A stretch of DNA of 64,000 nucleotides from Sphingomonas sp. (lineage in GTDB: Bacteria; Pseudomonadota; Alphaproteobacteria; Sphingomonadales; Sphingomonadaceae), in assembly GCF_025353885.1 (NCBI RefSeq), contig NZ_JANXNX010000005.1, forward strand, positions 35,335 through 99,334, written 5' to 3'. Positions 8,123-17,604 of the stretch are shown here, in pieces (the stretch's first letter is position 1; every line of letters begins with the position of its first letter). The notes under the pieces are model-generated. The model saw only the letters and a program-made list of their open reading frames with translations, was not told the origin of the DNA and made no database searches. A program made the translations under genes and the position numbers.

Positions 8123-8705
8123 CTGGTGTCCAGTTCGCGGGTGGCGTAATACTGGCGGTCGGAACGGTCTTGTTCAGTTCGGCGACGATCGTATCGGTCA
8201 GGTCAACCGATGGTGCATAGGAGATCGCAGCTTGTGGAGCGACGACAAGGCTAACGCCCTTTGCTGTCATTGCCGACTTGATCGCGGCATCCAGCTTCGA
8301 TCCGATCTGCTCTTCGACATAAGCCTGGGCGCGAGCGATCGGGGCTGACAGACGCTGCAATTCAGCCTGGGCTGCCTGCTGCTTCTGCTGAATCGCCGTG
8401 TACTGCGTCTGTAGCGCGGCCTGGTTGGCGTTGGGAGCCTTTTGGGCGGCCTGGAAAGCAACAATTTGCGGCTGAAGCTGAGCCTGCAAAACCTTTGAAC
8501 GCGCATCGAACGCGGCGATTGGCGCCGCATAGGTGGTCTTCATCTGAGTCATCGCCGTCGTGAAGGCGGTCGTCTTTTGCACAGCACCCTGAACATCGGC
8601 CACGCCAACGTTTCCGGCAGCCTGTGCAACAGCGACGGGGACCACGCCTGCGGCGAACGCAAATGGAGTTGCAGCAAGAAGCGCTGCCTTGATCATTGTT
8701 TTCAT
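8076..8705 (-). CDS. OmpH/Skp-family periplasmic chaperone
   Basis: Skp-like holdase for outer-membrane proteins in the periplasm. It has 209 aa with a signal peptide ending around AVAQA (about residue 29). The mature part starts with the typical short beta strand ([13 protein letters not shown]), followed by long Ala/Gln-rich helices that form the Skp tentacles ([24 protein letters not shown]), and returns with [15 protein letters not shown] and [14 protein letters not shown] low-complexity Pro/Ala tail ends the protein. The ATG overlaps the bamA stop as ATGA, so it is translationally coupled to its client-handling partner. Confidence 0.9.
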   Translation of the reverse strand: MKTMIKAALLAATPFAFAAGVVPVAVAQAAGNVGVADVQGAVQKTTAFTTAMTQMKTTYAAPIAAFDARSKVLQAQLQPQIVAFQAAQKAPNANQAALQTQYTAIQQKQQAAQAELQRLSAPIARAQAYVEEQIGSKLDAAIKSAMTAKGVSLVVAPQAAISYAPSVDLTDTIVAELNKTVPTASITPPANWTPGAQGAAANTAAPQGR

Positions 8706-11449
8706 CAGAATTGGGTTCCTACGTTGAATGTGAAGAGTTTAGTCTGATCGCCCGGAGACTTTAACAAGGCCTTGGCAATATCGATACGGAATGGGCCGAA
8801 CGGCGAGTTCCAGTTTACGCCCACACCGATCGAAACGCGAGGGCGCGGCGTGTCACCGAGGAATGTTTCGTTGAAAGGATTGGCAAGGGTGGTGATGGAC
8901 TGCGCATTGACTGATCCGGTCGTAGGACATCCTGCCAATGTAGTCGAATATCCAAATTTACAGAGGGTCGCTAGGCCGGAATTTGGATCGCCCGTCGCGA
9001 TCGGGACGATATAGACCAGATTGCCATTAGAATCTTTAGTTGGCCTTGTCAGCGGCCCGACTGTGCTGACTCCATTGACCGTGGTGGTGAACGTGTTGGC
9101 GATGGTTGTCAGGTTCGGCCTGCGCACACCAAATACGGCGCCGGCGTCCATGAATATCGACGGCCGTAGGCCAAGTTCTTTTGCTCCGGAGCCAAGGGGA
9201 ATTTCGACCTCAAGTCGACCTAGATAATAGGCCCGCCCGCCCAGTGCGTCGTCCGTCTGGTTGTTATTCGTGTCAGACGACGGGACGTATTTGCCCGTGG
9301 CATCTTGGGTGTAGCTCGTCCGCAATACCCGTGGACCGACGCCGCGGATATCGAAACCTCGAATCTGCGGTTCACCCAAAAAGAAGCGATCGGTCAGGCG
9401 AACGGGATCGACTCCCGCGTCCGAACTGGAATCGAACGACTTGATGTAGCCGCCCTCCAGCTTCGCCGAAGCGATGAATTTCGACCCAAGATCCCAATAT
9501 TTCGTGGCCTCGAACCGAGTCTTAAGATAGTGGACATCGCCGCCGAGACCGGCAAAATCCTGGCTAAACACAGCGCGTTGACCGCGTGTCGGGCGAATGC
9601 CGTTGTTCAAGTTGTCGAACACGAGGCTGTAGCCGATCGACGACGTGATCCGGTTACCGATCGCATCGCAAAGGTATCGGCCAGCCAGCAACGGACTGCA
9701 TTGACCGTCGATATAGTAGGTGTTCCGATCAAGCGTAACCTGATCGTAGCTCACGCCGAAACGTCCCGCCGCCGACACGAATTCCGTAAGTGGCACGCCC
9801 GTGCGGAGCTGGAACCCCGTCGTCAGCTGCGAATAGGTCGTGTTGCGGTCGCCGTTGTTCGTGTAATTGAACGAATTAAAGTCACGCCGGAAAATGTCGC
9901 CACCCAGCGCAATGTTCTTGTCGAACAAATATGGCTCGGTAAAACCAAGCTCGACCGATTTCGAATAGGTCGAATAGTTGACCGACGCCCGCAACTCCTG
10001 GCCCTTGCCGCGGAAATTGCGTTGCTTGATAGAGGCATTGATGATGAATTTTTCAAGGCTCGAGAAACCAGCCGACAGCTGAAGCTCGCCGGTCGACTTT
10101 TCCTCGACATTGGCTTGCAGTATGACGCGGTCGGGGGCGGACCCCTGCGATTGCGCAATTTCCAGCTTTTCCTGGAAAAAGCCCAGCGACTTAATGCGAT
10201 CTTCCGATCTTTTGACCGAAAAGCTGTTGAAGGCATCGCCCTCGGCCAGACGAAATTCACGGCGGATGACCTTGTCTTGCGTCAGAGTGTTGCCGTTGAC
10301 ATCGATCCGCTCGACGTAAACGCGCGGTGCATCGGCGACGCGGAACGTGATGTTCATCGTCCGCGTATCTTTTTGACGGTTAAACTGCGGATCAATCTGG
10401 GCAAAGGCATAGCCCAGCAGTCCGGCAGTCTTGGTCACGTTGTCGACCGTGTCCTCGACTAGCTTGGCGTTGTACCACTCACCCTTCTTCATGGGCAGCA
10501 GTGACTTCACGGTTTCAGCCTTGAAATCGCGAATGTCGCTTTCGACATCGATATCGCCGAATTTATAGCGTTCGCCCTCTTCAACCACGTAGGTAATGAT
10601 GAAGTCGCGCTTGTCGGGGGTCAGTTCGGAAACCGCAGACACGACGCGGAAATCGGCATAACCGTTCGTCAGGTAGAACTGGCGCAGCTTGCCTTGATCA
10701 TAGGACAGCTTGTCGGGGTCATAAGTCGTGTTCGACGACAGGATGCGCGACAGACTAGACCGCTTGGTTACCATTTCGCTGCGAAGTTCGTTATCGGAAA
10801 ACTTGGCGTTGCCAATGATGTTGATCTGGCGAACCTTCGACTTCGGCCCCTCTGTAACCTCGTACACAACATCGACGCGGTTCTGGTCGAGCAAGACCAT
10901 CTTGGGTTCGACAGTCGCGGCAAAACGGCCTTGGCGACGATAAAGCTCAATAATGCGGGCAATGTCAGCGCGCACCTTGGAACGCGTAAAGATCTGGCGC
11001 GGGGCGAGTTTCAGCTCCTTGGAAAGCTTGTCCTCCTTGATCCGCTTGTTCCCCTCAAAGACGATCCGGTTGATTACCGGATTTTCCTTGATGATGATCG
11101 TCAGGGCGCCGTTCTCGTCGCGAATCTGGACGTCGGCGAACAACTCGGTCGCGAACAGGTCCTGCAGAGCCTGGTCGAGCGATTCGCGGGTATAGGCAGC
11201 GCCCGTGCGCAGTTTGACGTAGGATCGGACCGTTTCAGGCTCGATCCGTTGCGCGCCGCTTACGGCGATCGATTTGATTATGCCTCCATCTGTCAGGGGC
11301 GCGGGCGCTGGGGGCGCAGGCGATAGCAGACTGGTCGCGGGTACGGGGCGGTTGCGCTGGGCAAGCGCCGGCGCGCCACCAAGCATAGTGCCCACCAGCA
11401 GGACGGAAAGATAACGGCCGTTTTGAAAAACTGACTTGTTCGCTGTCAC
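8705..11449 (-). CDS. bamA: Outer-membrane protein assembly factor BamA
   Basis: Central component of the BAM complex, which inserts beta-barrel proteins into the outer membrane. I prefer the GTG at 11449 (914 aa), which leads into a signal peptide ending GGAPALAQ; a TTG at 11512 overlapping rseP would add 21 unlikely residues. Five POTRA domains follow (first IKSIAVSGAQRIEPETVRSY, later FEGNKRIKEDKL, IIGNAKFSDNEL, VDVESDIRDF-like and VNGNTLTQDKVI), then the Omp85 barrel (about residue 440 on) with the RGF-type motif in QIRGFDIRGVGPR. It ends in the aromatic GTQF needed for assembly. It is flanked by rseP and ompH with overlapping codons. Confidence 0.95.
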   Translation of the reverse strand: MTANKSVFQNGRYLSVLLVGTMLGGAPALAQRNRPVPATSLLSPAPPAPAPLTDGGIIKSIAVSGAQRIEPETVRSYVKLRTGAAYTRESLDQALQDLFATELFADVQIRDENGALTIIIKENPVINRIVFEGNKRIKEDKLSKELKLAPRQIFTRSKVRADIARIIELYRRQGRFAATVEPKMVLLDQNRVDVVYEVTEGPKSKVRQINIIGNAKFSDNELRSEMVTKRSSLSRILSSNTTYDPDKLSYDQGKLRQFYLTNGYADFRVVSAVSELTPDKRDFIITYVVEEGERYKFGDIDVESDIRDFKAETVKSLLPMKKGEWYNAKLVEDTVDNVTKTAGLLGYAFAQIDPQFNRQKDTRTMNITFRVADAPRVYVERIDVNGNTLTQDKVIRREFRLAEGDAFNSFSVKRSEDRIKSLGFFQEKLEIAQSQGSAPDRVILQANVEEKSTGELQLSAGFSSLEKFIINASIKQRNFRGKGQELRASVNYSTYSKSVELGFTEPYLFDKNIALGGDIFRRDFNSFNYTNNGDRNTTYSQLTTGFQLRTGVPLTEFVSAAGRFGVSYDQVTLDRNTYYIDGQCSPLLAGRYLCDAIGNRITSSIGYSLVFDNLNNGIRPTRGQRAVFSQDFAGLGGDVHYLKTRFEATKYWDLGSKFIASAKLEGGYIKSFDSSSDAGVDPVRLTDRFFLGEPQIRGFDIRGVGPRVLRTSYTQDATGKYVPSSDTNNNQTDDALGGRAYYLGRLEVEIPLGSGAKELGLRPSIFMDAGAVFGVRRPNLTTIANTFTTTVNGVSTVGPLTRPTKDSNGNLVYIVPIATGDPNSGLATLCKFGYSTTLAGCPTTGSVNAQSITTLANPFNETFLGDTPRPRVSIGVGVNWNSPFGPFRIDIAKALLKSPGDQTKLFTFNVGTQF

Positions 11450-11504
11450 GCGGTGCGGCCCTTGCTCAGAAATAAAAATGGTGCATCGCCCTGCCCGATG
11501 CGCA

Positions 11505-12629
11505 CTAGCCAATCAACCCGGCAAGACGATTCCACAGCCCAAGATCGTTGACTGTCACAAACAACATGAACCCAAGCAACACGACCAATCCCGAACGAAA
11601 CGCCCATTCCTGCGCTCGCAACCCCACCGGCTTTCGCCTGACCGCCTCCGCGGCATAGAACATTAGGTGCCCCCCATCGAGCGTCGGAATTGGCAACAAA
11701 TTGATGAATCCCAGATTAATCGAAATCATCGTCATAAAGAACAGGAACTGGATCGGCGTGCCCATAGCGACCTGCCCGGAGATGCGTGCCATCTTTACAG
11801 GACCACCCAGTTCATTGACCGAACGTTCGCCAATAATAATCTGCCTCAGGCCAGTGATCATGCCACCGACCGCCTGACCGGTGAAGTTGACCGCCGAGCC
11901 GGGCAGTTCCCAAGGCTGTAGCTTAACCATCCGGATCGGGCCGGACATGATGCCGACGCGACCCAGCATCACAGGCTCGCCGCCGGGGTTGTCGACCTTT
12001 TGCGCTTCCGGCGTCACCGACAAATTGATCGCGGAGGCACCACGCTCAATTAAAAACAGCGTGGGCCTGTTTGCGCGCACCTGAACGATCATCGCAATCT
12101 GGTCGTACCGGGAGATGACGTTCCCATCGATCGCGAGGATGCGATCACCCGGTCGCAAGTCCGCCCGTGCCGCCGCCGATCCCGGGACGACGGCGCCGAC
12201 CACCGGATCGACGCGGGGTTCGCCATAGAAACTAAACAGGCCGACAAAGACGATAATGGCGAACAAAAAATTTGTCGCCGGCCCCGCAAGGACAATTAAC
12301 GCCCGTTGCCAGACCGGTTTTGACTGGAACGTGCGATTGCGTTCTTCGGGTGGCAGCGACAGCCATTCGGCCGACGGCTCGCTCGCGGCCGTCATATCAC
12401 CTGCAAAGCGGACATACCCCCCCAGTGGCATCCAACCGACCTGCCAGCGCGCGCCGCGAACGTCGCTCCACGCCGCAATCGGTTTGCCAAAACCGATCGA
12501 AAAGACCTCGGCCTTCACCCCAAACCAGCGGCCGACCAGATAATGGCCCATCTCGTGAATGAAGATGAGCGGCGCAATCGCGAGCGCAAAGAACAGGATC
12601 GACCAAAGTATGCCGGGGGTTTGAATCAA
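11505..12629 (-). CDS. rseP: RIP metalloprotease RseP (site-2 protease)
   Basis: Intramembrane zinc protease that cuts anti-sigma factors and remnant signal peptides. It has 374 aa. The start is TTG at 12629, overlapping the dxr stop as TTGA. The active site is intact: HEMGH (H25, E26, H29) in the first membrane helix and LLPIPTLDGGH with D318 near the end. A PDZ domain lies between (VGAVVPGSAAARADLRPGDRI, about 140-210); only one PDZ is apparent, whereas E. coli RseP has two. MISINLGFINLLPIP supports a membrane-reentrant second active-site element. It sits between dxr and bamA, the usual order. Confidence 0.95.
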   Translation of the reverse strand: MIQTPGILWSILFFALAIAPLIFIHEMGHYLVGRWFGVKAEVFSIGFGKPIAAWSDVRGARWQVGWMPLGGYVRFAGDMTAASEPSAEWLSLPPEERNRTFQSKPVWQRALIVLAGPATNFLFAIIVFVGLFSFYGEPRVDPVVGAVVPGSAAARADLRPGDRILAIDGNVISRYDQIAMIVQVRANRPTLFLIERGASAINLSVTPEAQKVDNPGGEPVMLGRVGIMSGPIRMVKLQPWELPGSAVNFTGQAVGGMITGLRQIIIGERSVNELGGPVKMARISGQVAMGTPIQFLFFMTMISINLGFINLLPIPTLDGGHLMFYAAEAVRRKPVGLRAQEWAFRSGLVVLLGFMLFVTVNDLGLWNRLAGLIG

Positions 12630-13786
12630 GCGGTCAGGCCTCTCATGACGGTTTCGGCAACGCGGCGGGCCTCGGCATCAATTGCCAGCACGTCTTCGAT
12701 CGTCGCAGGATTTGCTGGGTCATAGCGCTCCAGCACTGCCTTCACAACATCGGCAATCGTCAGGAACCCGACGCGCCGCGCCAGAAACGCCGCCACTGCA
12801 ATCTCGTTTGCTGCGTTGAGCACGGCCGGGCGTGCGCCACCTGCCTCCAGCGCATCACGCGCCAACGTCAGCGCGGGGAAGCGTTCCAGGTCGGGCTCTT
12901 CGAAATCAAGTCTGCCGATCGCTGCCAGATCAAGCGGCTCCGCCCCGGTTGCCATGCGGTCTGGCCACGCCAGCGTCGAAGCGATTGGAATGCGCATGTC
13001 GGGCGATCCCATCTGCGCAAGCACCGACCCGTCGATATACTCGACCATCGAATGAACGACCGATTGCGGGTGAAAGACGACCCCGAGGCGTGCGCTTTCG
13101 ATCGCGAACAGATAATGCGCCTCGATCAGTTCGAGGCCTTTGTTCATCATCGTCGCCGAATCGATCGAAATCTTGGCCCCCATTGACCAGTTTGGATGCT
13201 TCACGGCGGTTTCGGGAGTCGCGCTTGCCATTTCCGCCAATGACGAAGTTCGGAACGGCCCACCGCTGGCCGTCAAGATTATTTTCCTCACAGACTTTGC
13301 AGTATCGCCCGCAAGGCACTGAAATATGGCGTTATGTTCCGAGTCTACGGGCAGGAGTACAGCAGCACTGTCGTGTGCCGCCCGAATCATCAAGGGGCCC
13401 GCCGAGACCAGTGACTCCTTGTTAGCAAAGGCCACGGTCCGTCCACATTTTAGCGCCGCCATGGTCGAAGGCAGTCCTGCACACCCGACGATCGCCGCCA
13501 TCGTCCAATCCGCTCCACGCGTGGCAGCTTCGGTTATAGCGTCGGGTCCGCTGGCGATCTCGGTCGTCGTTCCAGTAAGCGCCTCCGTCAGTTCGCCATG
13601 CAACAAAGGATCGGCAATAACTGCGAGCTTAGCCCGCGTCGCGCGCGCCGCTTTCGCAAGTCCCGTGACGTCACGATTTGCCGTCAGTGCCAGCACCTCA
13701 AAGCGCTCAGGTGCTCTGAGCACAAGGTCCAGCGTCGACTGTCCGACCGAACCTGTCGCCCCCAATATGGAGACCGATTTCTGCAT
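12626..13786 (-). CDS. dxr: 1-deoxy-D-xylulose-5-phosphate reductoisomerase
   Basis: Converts DXP to MEP with NADPH, the committed step of the non-mevalonate isoprenoid pathway. It has 386 aa. The N-terminal nucleotide-binding motif is ILGATGSVGQSTLDL; later motifs are ALANKESLVSAG, LPVDSEHNAIFQCL and SIDSATMMNKGLELIEAHYLF (metal and substrate site), and VHPQSVVHSMVEYIDGS. The ATG overlaps the cdsA stop as ATGA and the 3' end overlaps rseP. With uppS two genes upstream, the cluster covers supply and use of isoprenoids for undecaprenyl phosphate. Confidence 0.97.
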   Translation of the reverse strand: MQKSVSILGATGSVGQSTLDLVLRAPERFEVLALTANRDVTGLAKAARATRAKLAVIADPLLHGELTEALTGTTTEIASGPDAITEAATRGADWTMAAIVGCAGLPSTMAALKCGRTVAFANKESLVSAGPLMIRAAHDSAAVLLPVDSEHNAIFQCLAGDTAKSVRKIILTASGGPFRTSSLAEMASATPETAVKHPNWSMGAKISIDSATMMNKGLELIEAHYLFAIESARLGVVFHPQSVVHSMVEYIDGSVLAQMGSPDMRIPIASTLAWPDRMATGAEPLDLAAIGRLDFEEPDLERFPALTLARDALEAGGARPAVLNAANEIAVAAFLARRVGFLTIADVVKAVLERYDPANPATIEDVLAIDAEARRVAETVMRGLTA

Positions 13787-14478
13787 CAGCGATGCACCAG
13801 AAAAGGCGCAAAAATCATCAGCAGCGCCTGCGCAAACTGGACTGCAAGAAGCCCATCGAGCCGGTCGAACAATCCCCCGTGTCCAGGGATCAAACTTCCT
13901 GAATCCTTGACGCCAGCAAGCCGTTTCATGCGACTTTCAAACAGATCGCCCGCCTGTGCGACAATGGCGACGACGCAACCGAAAAAGACCAGGTAAAGCA
14001 TACCGTTGGCCGGGTTTGATGGGGCCAGCAACAAGGTAACGCCAGCGGAGGCGATCATTCCGCCGCCCAACCCCGACCAGGTCTTGTTAGGGCTGATGCG
14101 GGGCCACAGCTTCGGCCCGCCAACCGTGCGTCCTACGAAATATGCGCCAATGTCGGTGGCAGCGACCAGCAGAACGGCGAACACCGCAGGCAGCAGCGCC
14201 TGTTCGCCCATAAAATAGGAGGCTGCAAACATCGCGCACGACAGTCCGACATAGACGATCCCGGCAATCATCCACACGATCCGGTCAATGCGCCTGGCGG
14301 CGATCCGGCGCGAAAGCCCCCACCACTCCCACAGAACTCCCACTGCAATCAGGGTAACGAACGTAAGAAAAAAGTACCCGCCTAGCCAGAACGCCGCGAA
14401 AGCAACGGCAATCATGGCCAGACCCGAAAGCGTACGCGTCAACAAATCGGACTTTGCCGGTGGAACAGCGTCGCTCAA
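13786..14478 (-). CDS. cdsA: Phosphatidate cytidylyltransferase
   Basis: Makes CDP-diacylglycerol from phosphatidate and CTP at the inner membrane, the precursor for PssA and for phosphatidylglycerol and cardiolipin. The best start is a TTG at 14478 that overlaps the uppS stop as TTGA (GGAGG upstream), giving 230 aa; the frame can be extended to 14598 but only by copying antisense of uppS. Six or more hydrophobic helices are visible. The family signature is complete near the C-terminus: KRLAGVKDSGSLIPGHGGLF followed by DRLD, with the catalytic Asp residues. IGAYFVGR and SPNKTWSG are also typical. Confidence 0.94.
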   Translation of the reverse strand: MSDAVPPAKSDLLTRTLSGLAMIAVAFAAFWLGGYFFLTFVTLIAVGVLWEWWGLSRRIAARRIDRIVWMIAGIVYVGLSCAMFAASYFMGEQALLPAVFAVLLVAATDIGAYFVGRTVGGPKLWPRISPNKTWSGLGGGMIASAGVTLLLAPSNPANGMLYLVFFGCVVAIVAQAGDLFESRMKRLAGVKDSGSLIPGHGGLFDRLDGLLAVQFAQALLMIFAPFLVHR

Positions 14479-15209
14479 AGCCCGCCGAACCTCCGTTCGC
14501 GGAGATTGAACGTCGCTATTGCTTCCGCCAGCGCCGCCTTGCCAAAATCGGGCCAAAGCGTGTCGACGAACAGCAATTCGGCATAAGCCGCTTGCCACAG
14601 CATGAAATTGGACAGTCGTTGCTCGCCCGAAGTTCTGATCAGGAGATCCACCGGCGGCAGATCCCCCGTGTCGAGCGCCGCTTCGAGTGCCGCTGCATCA
14701 ATGGTGGCGGGATCGCGGCCCGCCAACTTACGCGCCGCCCGGACGATTTCATCTTGCGCCCCGTAGTTCAGCCCGATGACAAGCGTCGATCCGGTATTAT
14801 CCGCAGTCCGCTGCACAGCACCGTCGATCAGGGTCACCAGATCGGGGGCAAAGGCATTGTGGTCGCCGATTACACGCAGCCGGACATTATTATCGTCCAG
14901 CTCATCAATGTCAGTCTGGATGAAGTGACGGAGCAAGCCCATCAGGTCGCTGATTTCTTCTGCCGGCCGTCGCCAGTTCTCAGAGGAAAAAGCATAGAGC
15001 GTCAGGATCCTGATTCCTTCTTCGCGCGCCGCCCGACTGACCGCGCGCACCGCCTCGATCCCTTTGCGATGCCCGGCCAGGCGCGGTAGCATCCGCTTCT
15101 TGGCCCACCGCCCGTTGCCGTCCATGATGATCGCAATGTGGCGCAGATTGCCCGGCGCCTGACCGCTCGCGCTTGGTTTTGCGATCGACGTGGCGCCCAC
15201 TGCGCTCAC
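14475..15209 (-). CDS. uppS: Undecaprenyl diphosphate synthase
   Basis: cis-Prenyltransferase that builds the C55 carrier for peptidoglycan and other envelope glycans. It has 244 aa. The start is GTG at 15209, overlapping the frr stop as GTGA. Conserved blocks: [16 protein letters not shown] with the catalytic Asp, [35 protein letters not shown], and the C-terminal [19 protein letters not shown] (RTSGE.R.SNF) with a final FVDTLWPDF. Both neighbours overlap it by 4 bases, so frr-uppS-cdsA-dxr-rseP looks like one tightly coupled unit. Confidence 0.97.
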   Translation of the reverse strand: MSAVGATSIAKPSASGQAPGNLRHIAIIMDGNGRWAKKRMLPRLAGHRKGIEAVRAVSRAAREEGIRILTLYAFSSENWRRPAEEISDLMGLLRHFIQTDIDELDDNNVRLRVIGDHNAFAPDLVTLIDGAVQRTADNTGSTLVIGLNYGAQDEIVRAARKLAGRDPATIDAAALEAALDTGDLPPVDLLIRTSGEQRLSNFMLWQAAYAELLFVDTLWPDFGKAALAEAIATFNLRERRFGGL

Positions 15210-15763
15210 TTGCCCAGGATTTCCTTTTCCTTGCCAGACGATGTCGCATCGATGTCGGCAATTGTAGCGTCGGTCATTTTCTGGACTTCGGTCTCCAGCC
15301 GTTTGCGGTCATCCTCGCTGATGACGCTCTTTTTCTCGTCGATCTTTAGTGCATCCATGCCATCGCGGCGCACGTTGCGAACGGCGATCCGCGCCTTTTC
15401 AGCATATTGCCCGGCCAGCTTGGCCAGCTCCTTGCGGCGTTCCTCGGTAAGATCGGGGATCGGCAGCCGAATGTTCGTGCCGTCGACGATCGGGTTCAGC
15501 CCAAGTCCTGCCGAACGGATCGCCTTGTCGACCGGGCCGACATTGCTCTTGTCCCAGACCTGCACCGACAACATTCGCGATTCCGGCGCGGATACGGTGG
15601 CGATCTGGTTGAGAGGCATGTTTGCACCATAAACAGTTACGGTGACGGGATCGAGCAGGTTGACCGAAGCGCGGCCGGTGCGCAGGCCACCGAGATCACC
15701 CTTCAGCGATTCGACGGCACCATGCATCCGGCGTTCCAGGTCGGTCTTATCGTAAGCGGCCAT
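15206..15763 (-). CDS. frr: Ribosome recycling factor
   Basis: Splits post-termination ribosomes with EF-G. It has 185 aa, the standard length. Motifs: [20 protein letters not shown] at the N-terminus, [20 protein letters not shown] in the small domain, and the helical [20 protein letters not shown] and [10 protein letters not shown] stretches. The ATG at 15763 is 3 bases beyond the pyrH stop, and the gene is followed by uppS with a GTGA overlap. The pyrH-frr pairing is near universal. Confidence 0.97.
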   Translation of the reverse strand: MAAYDKTDLERRMHGAVESLKGDLGGLRTGRASVNLLDPVTVTVYGANMPLNQIATVSAPESRMLSVQVWDKSNVGPVDKAIRSAGLGLNPIVDGTNIRLPIPDLTEERRKELAKLAGQYAEKARIAVRNVRRDGMDALKIDEKKSVISEDDRKRLETEVQKMTDATIADIDATSSGKEKEILGK

Positions 15764-15766
15764 AAT

Positions 15767-16492
15767 TCAACTGTCCTCTTTGCCGACGATTGTCGCCGTG
15801 CCCTGCCCGCTCAATACGAGCGCAAGATTAGCCTGCTCGCGGATGTTGAACACCACGATCGGAATATTATTGTCGCGGCATAACGCCACCGCGGCGGCAT
15901 CCATGACCTTCAGATTATCCGACAGGACACGGTTAAAGCTCAATGCTTCGTAGCGTTTTGCCGTCGTAACCTTTTTCGGATCGGCGTCATAAACGCCGTC
16001 CACACTGGTGCCCTTGAACAGCGCGTCACAGCCCATTTCGGCAGCACGCAATGCCGAAGCCGTATCGGTCGTGAAAAAGGGATTGCCGGTACCAGCAGCG
16101 AAAATAACAATGCGGCCCTTCTCCATGTGCCGCATCGCGCGCCGCCTGATATAGGGTTCGCATACTGTTGCCATCGGAATCGCCGACTGGACGCGGGTAT
16201 CGACGCCGATCTTTTCGAGCGCATCCTGAAACGCCAGCGCGTTCATCACCGTCGCGAGCATGCCCATGTAATCGGCGGCCGTCCGATCCATGCCCGAAGC
16301 GGCGCCCGCGACACCGCGGAATATATTGCCGCCGCCGATGACCAGACACAACTCGAACCCCGAATCCTTGGCCGACTTGACCTCTTGGGCAAGGCGCGAG
16401 ACCGTCTCAGGATTGATGCCGAACTGACCCGTCCCCATCAGGACTTCGCCCGACAGTTTGAGCAAGATGCGTTTGTAGCTGGAGCGGCTCAT
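15767..16492 (-). CDS. pyrH: UMP kinase
   Basis: Phosphorylates UMP to UDP in pyrimidine nucleotide synthesis. The ATG at 16492 ([16 protein letters not shown]) gives 241 aa; a TTG at 16513 would add 7 residues with no support. Amino-acid-kinase motifs: [38 protein letters not shown] and [20 protein letters not shown], then [19 protein letters not shown] strong hairpin (16526-16553) separates it from tsf. Confidence 0.96.
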   Translation of the reverse strand: MSRSSYKRILLKLSGEVLMGTGQFGINPETVSRLAQEVKSAKDSGFELCLVIGGGNIFRGVAGAASGMDRTAADYMGMLATVMNALAFQDALEKIGVDTRVQSAIPMATVCEPYIRRRAMRHMEKGRIVIFAAGTGNPFFTTDTASALRAAEMGCDALFKGTSVDGVYDADPKKVTTAKRYEALSFNRVLSDNLKVMDAAAVALCRDNNIPIVVFNIREQANLALVLSGQGTATIVGKEDS

Positions 16493-16525
16493 GGCGCGCG
16501 GGGGTGCTTTCAATCAGAGGCAGGC

Positions 16526-16553
16526 GGCGCGCACCCTAGATTGGGTGCGCGCC
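16526..16553 (-). terminator. Perfect 11-bp hairpin between tsf and pyrH
   Basis: GGCGCGCACCC and GGGTGCGCGCC pair without mismatch around a 6-base loop. No long U-tract follows on the minus strand, so it may be a partial terminator or an RNA-processing/stability element that sets the tsf to pyrH ratio, not a full stop. Confidence 0.55.
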
Positions 16554-16585
16554 GATTCCAAGCGGCGCGGCTCGAGCAACTTGTT

Positions 16586-17518
16586 TTAGGCAGGCTGCTT
16601 GATGCCCGAAGTCGCCGCAACTTCTGCTGCAAAGTCACTGACGACCTTCTCAATGCCTTCGCCAAGCTGGAAGCGAACATAGTCGATCAGCGCGATGCTG
16701 CCGCCGGCCTCCTTGGCAGCCGCAGCCACCACGTCGGAAATTTTGGTCTTGTTATCCATGACAAACAACTGGCTCAACAACGCGTTTTCCTTGCGGAACT
16801 TGGCGATTGCGCCCTCGACCATCTTTTCGATGATGTTGGCTGGCTTGCCGCTCTCAGCTGCCTTTTCCATCGCGATTGCGCGCTCGCGATCGACAAGGGC
16901 AGCATCAAGGCCTTCTTCGTGAAGGGCAGAAGGGCTGGCGGCGGCGATATGCATCGCCAACTGCTTGCCGAGCGCCTCGATCTTCGCCTTGTCGGCATTG
17001 CCTTCGAGCGCAACCAGCACGCCGATCTTGCCCAGGCCGGGAGCCGCTGCGTTGTGCACATAGGACACGACCGCGCCCTCGTTCACCGAGACGGTGGCAA
17101 CACGACGCAGCGACTGATTCTCACCGATCGTCGCAATGTTGGCGGTCAGCACGTCCTGCACCGATCCGCCCTGTGGCATCGTCGCCGCACCAAGTGCTTC
17201 GATCGTGCCATTAGTCAGCGCAAGTTCGGTCGCCGAACGGACGAAGTTCTGGAATTGCTCATTCTTTGCCACAAAATCAGTCTCGGAGTTGACCTCGACA
17301 GCCGCCCCCTTATTGCCGCTGACGGCCACGCCGACCAAGCCTTCGGAGGCGGCACGTCCGGCCTTCTTGGCCGCCGTTGCCAGCCCCTTGGTGCGCAGCC
17401 AGTCGACTGCGGCATCCATGTTGCCGTCGGTTTCGTTCAATGCCTTCTTGCAATCCATCATGCCCGCGCCCGAAATCTCGCGCAGTTCCTTGACGGTGGC
17501 GGCTGTGATCTCTGCCAT
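16586..17518 (-). CDS. tsf: Translation elongation factor Ts
   Basis: Nucleotide-exchange factor for EF-Tu. It has 310 aa. The N-terminal UBA-like domain carries [20 protein letters not shown], with [13 protein letters not shown] and [19 protein letters not shown]. The core has [16 protein letters not shown], the TDFVAKN contact to EF-Tu, and later [10 protein letters not shown] and [19 protein letters not shown]. It lies downstream of rpsB, as in most bacteria, separated by an 86-base gap that holds a strong hairpin. Confidence 0.97.
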   Translation of the reverse strand: MAEITAATVKELREISGAGMMDCKKALNETDGNMDAAVDWLRTKGLATAAKKAGRAASEGLVGVAVSGNKGAAVEVNSETDFVAKNEQFQNFVRSATELALTNGTIEALGAATMPQGGSVQDVLTANIATIGENQSLRRVATVSVNEGAVVSYVHNAAAPGLGKIGVLVALEGNADKAKIEALGKQLAMHIAAASPSALHEEGLDAALVDRERAIAMEKAAESGKPANIIEKMVEGAIAKFRKENALLSQLFVMDNKTKISDVVAAAAKEAGGSIALIDYVRFQLGEGIEKVVSDFAAEVAATSGIKQPA

Positions 17519-17546
17519 ATGCCTAAATCCTTTGTTTGATGTGCAG

Positions 17547-17581
17547 ACGGGGCGGGCGCGCTGTTACGCGCCCTGCCCCGT
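17547..17581 (-). terminator. GC-rich hairpin between rpsB and tsf
   Basis: ACGGGGCGGGCGCG and CGCGCCCTGCCCCGT pair with one bulged base around the loop CTGTTA. It resembles an attenuator or partial terminator and would lower transcription from rpsB into tsf. It lacks a clear U-tract. Confidence 0.5.
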
Positions 17582-17604
17582 CGTTGTGACTATCCGGTGA
17601 CGGC

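Noticed and set aside
9305..10462. 385-codon plus-strand frame
   Set aside because: It lies wholly antisense to bamA, whose POTRA and barrel motifs are unmistakable. It is Arg-rich and has no family features.
16127..17539. 470-codon plus-strand frame
   Set aside because: It is antisense to pyrH and tsf and crosses their intergenic hairpin; a typical GC-rich shadow frame.
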